Source: Polytrichum commune
Taxonomy: Eukaryota; Streptophyta; Polytrichopsida; Polytrichales; Polytrichaceae
Assembly (NCBI GenBank): GCA_950295325.1
Contig: OX485803.1
Location: 20,336,001 to 20,400,000, forward strand
Direction of reading: 5' to 3'
Length of the DNA: 64,000 nucleotides
The position numbers were made by a program, and so were the translations under genes. Below are positions 58,803-64,000 of the stretch, one piece after another. The notes below the pieces were generated by a model. That model saw nothing but the letters and a program-made list of their open reading frames with translations. It did no database searches and was not told the origin of the DNA. How positions within the stretch are numbered: position 1 is the first letter of the stretch; each line of letters opens with the position of its first letter.

Positions 58803-60869
58803 ATGGATCAAAGTGTAGGAGGACACTGCAACAAGAGTTTGCACGCAGTGATTGTACCCCTGGCTGCCCAAGGCCATGTTACACCAGCCCTGCAGCTTGC
58901 AAGAAAACTGGTCACACTGGGTTTTCGCATTACATTCGTGAACACTACTCATATCCACGATCGGATGATAAAATCACAAGCCCTCGCCGTGCAATCTGAG
59001 TAAGTTGCAGCCTCCTACTCCAATTATGTTTTTGAAGATTATGTATATAGTCCTAGCTAGTCCAATGCCATGAGGGATATCCATGAACAGAGGCACCATC
59101 AACAATGAACTTACTCTTGATTGCAACTGCAAGTTAAATGAGCACTCCATCTGTCTCAGCCCCTAATCGCTTCTATAACCAAAGCTTCAGCAACAGATTC
59201 ATGAGTCTTTATTCTACCAGATCATTTCTCTGGAAAGTCTCCCTCGAGGATATTTTCTCGTGGACTTTAAACTGCATTTGGTCGGTTGCATGTCGATGTG
59301 GAACAGTTTACAACTTGATCAATCACACTCTTGAGCATTTTACAAATACAGCGAGTGCATACATTGTCTCTATATTGAAGAAGCTTCTGTTGAGTAGGTG
59401 GGGGAATATAATGACAAATCTGACCCTTAGATGGTACTCCTCCTTGCAGTTCAGCGATTAAGTTCGTTGCCATACCGGACGGGCTACCAGATGATCATCC
59501 AAGGTTAAACGATATCCCTGCATTCCTAGACGCAACGTTGAAAATGGGACCTGCACTTGAGGAACTCTTCAATCATCTCCAGCAACAATCTCCAATCACG
59601 TGCGTAATCCGGGACATTACAAATCCGATTGTCGGAGAAGTAGCCATCAAATGTGGCATCCCCGTGGTAGGATTTGTAACCCCTTCCGCTGTGTCTCTTT
59701 ACTTCTTATGCAACATTCCAACACTCCGAGCCGCAGGGGTTCTTCCGCTACCACCTCCCCACGATCTCACAAATCCTTACGTCGATCCGATTAGCACTTT
59801 CTTCCGTCCCGCACAGAGTCAAGAGGAGGCTGCCGTGCTGCAACGGCCACTCACTTGCCTCCCAGGGGCATCACCAGCAATGCGAGTGGGAGACATTCCC
59901 ACAATGCTCCTCTCTGACAATTTCGGGACTTGCTTGATTAAATTCTTCCAAATTTGGCAAACCCCATGCATCCCTAAATGCACATGCATCCTCTTCAACA
60001 CGTTCTACGACTTGGAGGCAAGAGTCATCGACGAATTGAGGGGCAGCATGCACTCTACCATCTACCCCATCGGACCACTTGTCTTCACGAACCGTAACTT
60101 CTCTACAGACCACAACAACGAAGAAGAAGAACAAGAGCCTTGCGCTGTTGGAGCTGGAGGTGTCTTGTGGAAGGAGGACCCCAAATCTCTGTCATGGCTC
60201 AACACAAAAAGCTCGAAATCTGTTCTATATGTTTCGTTCGGAAGCATGGCGAAAGTGTCCATAGAGCAGGTGCAAGAGCTTGCTGATGGCCTGGAAATGA
60301 GTCACCATGCATTCCTGTGGGTCATCCGGGCAGACCTTCTGGAGAATGGTCTTAACGGAAGGGCTTCAGAGTTTCGAACTACATTCTCCGAGTTTTTGAA
60401 GCGGACGAAAGATCGAGCTCTTGTGGTCCCTTGGGTGCCACAAACTGCAGTGCTTTCCCACCCTGCTGTGGGGGCATTCTTAACCCACTGCGGTTGGAAC
60501 TCCACCATCGAGAGCATCTCCTGTGGAGTTCCTATGCTGTGTTGGCCAAAACTCGCCGAGCAGAACACGAACAGCAGGTACATTACCCATGTGTGGAAGG
60601 TGGGGTTGGAGCTGGAGAATGACGGGAAGAAGTACTCCGGACTGCTGCTTAAGGAAGAAGTAGACAGCAAGGTGAGAAGAATCATGTCAGTCGGAGGAGG
60701 AGGCGATGATCCAGAGATTGATATGATCCGAAACAACTGCCGAGAACTCAAGAATGCATCCAAGAAGGCAGTGATGAAAGGAGGATCCTCGCATACAGCA
60801 CTCTTGGATTTCGTGCGTCAGATGAGGCAGCTTGCACATCCAGAAACTGATGATCGAAGCTCCTCATAG
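58803..60869 (+). CDS. family 1 UDP-glycosyltransferase, complete, 2 exons
   Basis: Exons 58803-58999 and 59450-60869 join at GT-AG (phase 2) to 538 aa, slightly longer than typical. Plant family 1 UGTs transfer a sugar from a UDP-sugar to small acceptors such as phenolics, hormones and other secondary metabolites in the cytosol. Visible: N-terminal acceptor domain with PLAAQGHVTPALQLARKL and catalytic His25; the usual activating Asp in CVIRD (Asp121); SVLYVSFGSMAKV; and a complete 44-residue PSPG donor box (394-437) from WVPQTAVLSHPAVGAF through HCGWNS to AEQ. The final Gln of the box is the position often associated with glucose preference, so UDP-glucose is a reasonable but unproved donor. 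The ATG was chosen as the first in frame; a near-cognate upstream extension is ignored. The acceptor cannot be predicted. Confidence 0.94.
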
Positions 60870-60888
60870 TTCGTCTATCTCTATGTCC

Positions 60889-60927
<39 letters not shown>

Positions 60928-62100
60928 AGAATTAGCTATCGCCTTCAATTTAATATATGCTAGTAGCATCTTTGAATGATACTTGTTCACTGAATTGAAG
61001 GTACTGAAAGTCTAAGTTACAGTCAACTACAGATATGTGAACCTATTGTAGAGAGTTACATCTTGAGCAATGTTAGCATTTAGAGAATTGTACGTTTCTT
61101 CAAGAGATTTCTATTCTGAATCAGAAAACGAATTTAAATCTCCAATTTTTATTGAATATTTCCTTGACATAATATGAAATGTTATTGAAGTGTTCTACCA
61201 GGTTGATGTATGATGGACTTAGTGACGCCTCATATTAGATTTCAAGTACATCCATTCATAGAGAATAACAGTGGCCATTGTTGTCTATAAGTATGTTGTA
61301 TGAAAGGGACCTGCAAAGATTCAAGTAGCAAAGTTTGTCCAAGTATGATAAACATTTCACTCATTTTGGTGAAGCCTTCACTTTCAGTTGATCTTTAGAT
61401 CCATGCACGCGGCATAAGTCCATGCTCTGTAATTACATGAGTCTGAGACTTGCAGAGTATCATCTTTGAGTTACTCTTGAGTCTTCATTGTTGATTGCTT
61501 TGAAGTTACTGATCTAGTTTAAGGACAAACTCTTTGAGATTGTATGAGATCTACAAAGATTCATGTAGCTAGCTTTGTATTAATTTTTTTTTTTGATTTA
61601 TCAAAGAAATAGTTGAAGTGTGCATTGATTTGTTCCAACATGCGGCACTCCACGCTCTTGCTGTACGGCACGTGGCCCTACTTTGGGCACGTCCGACTCC
61701 ACAAACATTATGACTGTTGAATTGGCTGGAAACTTGTCTCATCATCATGTCAGCGATTTCAAATTGTCATTTCAAGTTTAGAATTGGATCCCAGGTTCAG
61801 GTGCAGAAGTCCATGAGAAGGATCAACATGATTCTCTTTCTCTCAAAGCGATAATTGCACAGGTCCTCCCAATTGTGTACCTAATGATTATTCAGCTAGA
61901 ACGATATCGGAATTTGAGCACCATAGTCCAATCTGATGTACCTATCTAATCAAAATGCCGCCTGCGTAAACTTCTCAATTGCCAATTGGACATGAGCATC
62001 ATGTGTTGCAATGTTTTAACTTGCAGCGAACTTTTCTTCTATCTTTCTATTTGTTACTTTTTAGCCCAAATGTGTGCACTTAAATTTCCTGAGCTGGCAT
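60870..62100. other. 3' region of UGT and intergenic
   Basis: An AT dinucleotide run (about 60900-60927) follows the stop. A dispersed-repeat fragment lies at about 61835-61960. No gene supported. Confidence 0.5.
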
Positions 62101-64000
62101 GAGTCAGCTCAAGTAAGTGGCATTACAAAAGGTAGAGTGTGCTAAAACCAACACCTCACCCAAACGCAACACCTATAAACGAGTCCCAATTGTCAACACT
62201 CTATTATCTTAAACTGTTCCCTATGGAAATGACTTCTCGAGCCTATGGTGTGGTGGGTTTAAGTTTCATTAGTGGTACCATCTCATACCGGCCTCTTCTG
62301 TTGCAACCTCAACTAGCTTCCTGTCAACCACAAACCTCCACCCTTATGCGTCGTAGTCCGGGTGAAGGCTCTGACTCACACCAAATTAAGTAGCCTCACC
62401 GCACTATTGAACTTACTCCTATTGCACTGATGAGATCCATAAAGTTCAAGCCATGATTCCATTCAACCTGACATAAAGTGGCTAGCATTCATTGATGCCA
62501 ACTTCCTTGTGGATGTTGCAAAACACTGCCCCTCATTAAACCCAATCCGCACACTTAAACCTCCTCTTCATTATATTTAAACAACAAGTACTCATAAATA
62601 CTTGAGTCACACACCACACCAAAGTCACACTCTAATCCACTTCTCTTCTATAAGACTCTAACCTAACAGTTACGCTTTTCCCCCACTCCTAATTTTTGCT
62701 CACTGCTTGATTAACCGGCACATGATCGTGCTCATTAACTGAACTTAAACCCAAAGCCCAAGGCCACGGTAACCCAACATACATTAATTCTATCCAGCCT
62801 AACAGTTCCAGTGAGTCGCCCCCCAATGCCAACCGGTGAAGCCTTGCTCCCTGCCACAATATCCTTAATGCCAGCAGCCCTCCCAGCGCAAGCCAACCAG
62901 CTTTGTCCCCAACCTCACAGAGTCGTCTCAAACCTCGAATGATGTCCAAGCCTCGATTGCTCGGCAACCCCGTAATCTTGAGGCCCGCCACCAGCTGTCT
63001 CTGCCACTAAGAACTCCTTACCACAACCATCTCTCTGTCAATAGACGACTTCAGTTCTCTCTGCTCCCCTTCAAGCTTCCAGCCATACTTTGTTACTCTG
63101 TTCCTGAACCAAGGATGTTGGGCATGAAGCTCTGCTTTGCGAACTCAAGCTGCTGCTTCGTTCTCGACCCTTTCATTACAACCTGCTGTCTGTGCGGCCA
63201 TTTAGCCGATCAAACTCATTGACCTCCCCTGAGATTTCGGTGTTGGTAACCGCTTGTGAATTCGGAATGACCTCTCTTCTCTGTAAAACCAAGTGCAATA
63301 GGTGCTCCAATCTGCAGCCGCCTACGTGAATTCCCCCTCAACCCGCAACTGGGAGCACCGTTGTGCCCTCGTGCAAAGGCGCGGCAAGCAATGCAGTGGG
63401 CAACAATGTACTCTTCCCTCTCACTCAACATCCCGCAGATCCCTTGCTACCCTGTTCGGGACTTTTGGAATTGGTTTTTGACTCCTCGGGCATCAGATCC
63501 CAACAGTGTGGGTGTGCCCATCAATGTTGGGATTTCATAATTTCAATGCAGTGACTAATGAATGTAAGACTGCACCTTAATGTGCGCACTCCAGACTACT
63601 CACCACTTGTCAGGCTCGTGAGTTGCATCCTGCCGAGATGGATGGCAGTCACAACTTGTTCCTCCTCCCTGGACAATCCCACCAGTATCGTTGGCCAATT
63701 TTTCGTCACTACACATCCTTCGCTGAGTTGCGTTGGCCGACAGCCCTACCGTGCTTTGGAGGCTTCCTTCCCCCCTTTGGTCGAGCTGCTCCCTTCAAGC
63801 TCCTGGATGCGAATTCAACACCGAGCAGTCTGCAGTAGCAATGGGCTAGAGCCATTCGAAGAGGCACTCCTCAGGAGTTGCAATGTGGCTCACCATCAGT
63901 CACTTCCTCCATTATCCACACCTGCCCCAAAGGTCCCAACATCCTACACCAAAAACCTACAGCTCGGCAGCGCCTCCGCACCCAGCTCACCAAGAGAGAG
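62101..64000. other. unassigned, C-rich sequence to the window end
   Basis: Richer in C and CT than the rest of the window, especially after 62800. Several short frames on both strands (for example 62689-62991 minus, 63363-63554 plus) have no recognisable motifs. It could be part of a retrotransposon that continues past the edge, but no protease, reverse transcriptase or primer-binding site was identified. Confidence 0.35.

Overview
This is nuclear DNA from a land plant. It carries an intron-rich cellulose synthase (CESA) gene with a RING finger, a PSPG-box UDP-glycosyltransferase and a plant-type GDSL esterase, set in a long AT-rich intergenic landscape full of small DNA transposons. No operons, ribosome binding sites, CRISPR arrays or tRNA/rRNA genes were seen. 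A seed-free lineage (bryophyte, lycophyte or fern) is my guess from the flavour of the GDSL and UGT proteins and the presence of a piggyBac-type transposase, but nothing here proves it.

Bases 1-33100 hold no intact host gene. They are a layered transposon graveyard. (i) A PIF/Harbinger family with ends GGGCCACTTCACACA and 3-bp TAA/TTA target duplications has five short copies in the window (3446, 4006, 5848, 29632, 52739) and one 2.35-kb element (19035-21383) that still contains a trihelix/Myb-like ORF and the C-terminus of a Harbinger transposase. (ii) That long element sits inside a decayed piggyBac-type transposase gene on the minus strand (about 17500-21530). The same gene is also interrupted by a 514-bp TA-flanked inverted-repeat element. 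(iii) There is a ~230-bp hAT-like family with 8-bp duplications, a second 8-bp-TSD family whose ends are long G/C homopolymers, a 9-bp-TSD GC-rich foldback (Mutator-like), other foldbacks, a tRNA-type SINE family, and several tandem duplications.

Bases 33100-61000 are the gene-bearing part: CESA (+, 34179-42249, 13 exons, 1091 aa), a GDSL esterase/lipase (-, 43216-46574, 5 exons, 403 aa), a TRAPPC2L trafficking subunit (-, 48994-50459, 5 exons, 143 aa), a LENG1-like nuclear protein (+, 55458-56908, 2 exons, 289 aa) and a UDP-glycosyltransferase (+, 58803-60869, 2 exons, 538 aa). All five models were assembled by hand from GT/AG sites and reading frame, and all close without frameshifts or stops. 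They are ordinary unlinked plant genes and no shared pathway is implied.

The genic part has its own oddities. The LENG1-like gene is preceded by decayed tandem copies of its own 5' end and followed by a near-identical copy of its last exon. The GDSL introns contain duplications that copy a splice donor and an acceptor. The GDSL block III Asn is replaced by Gln. The last ~2 kb (62100-64000) differs in composition and could not be assigned.
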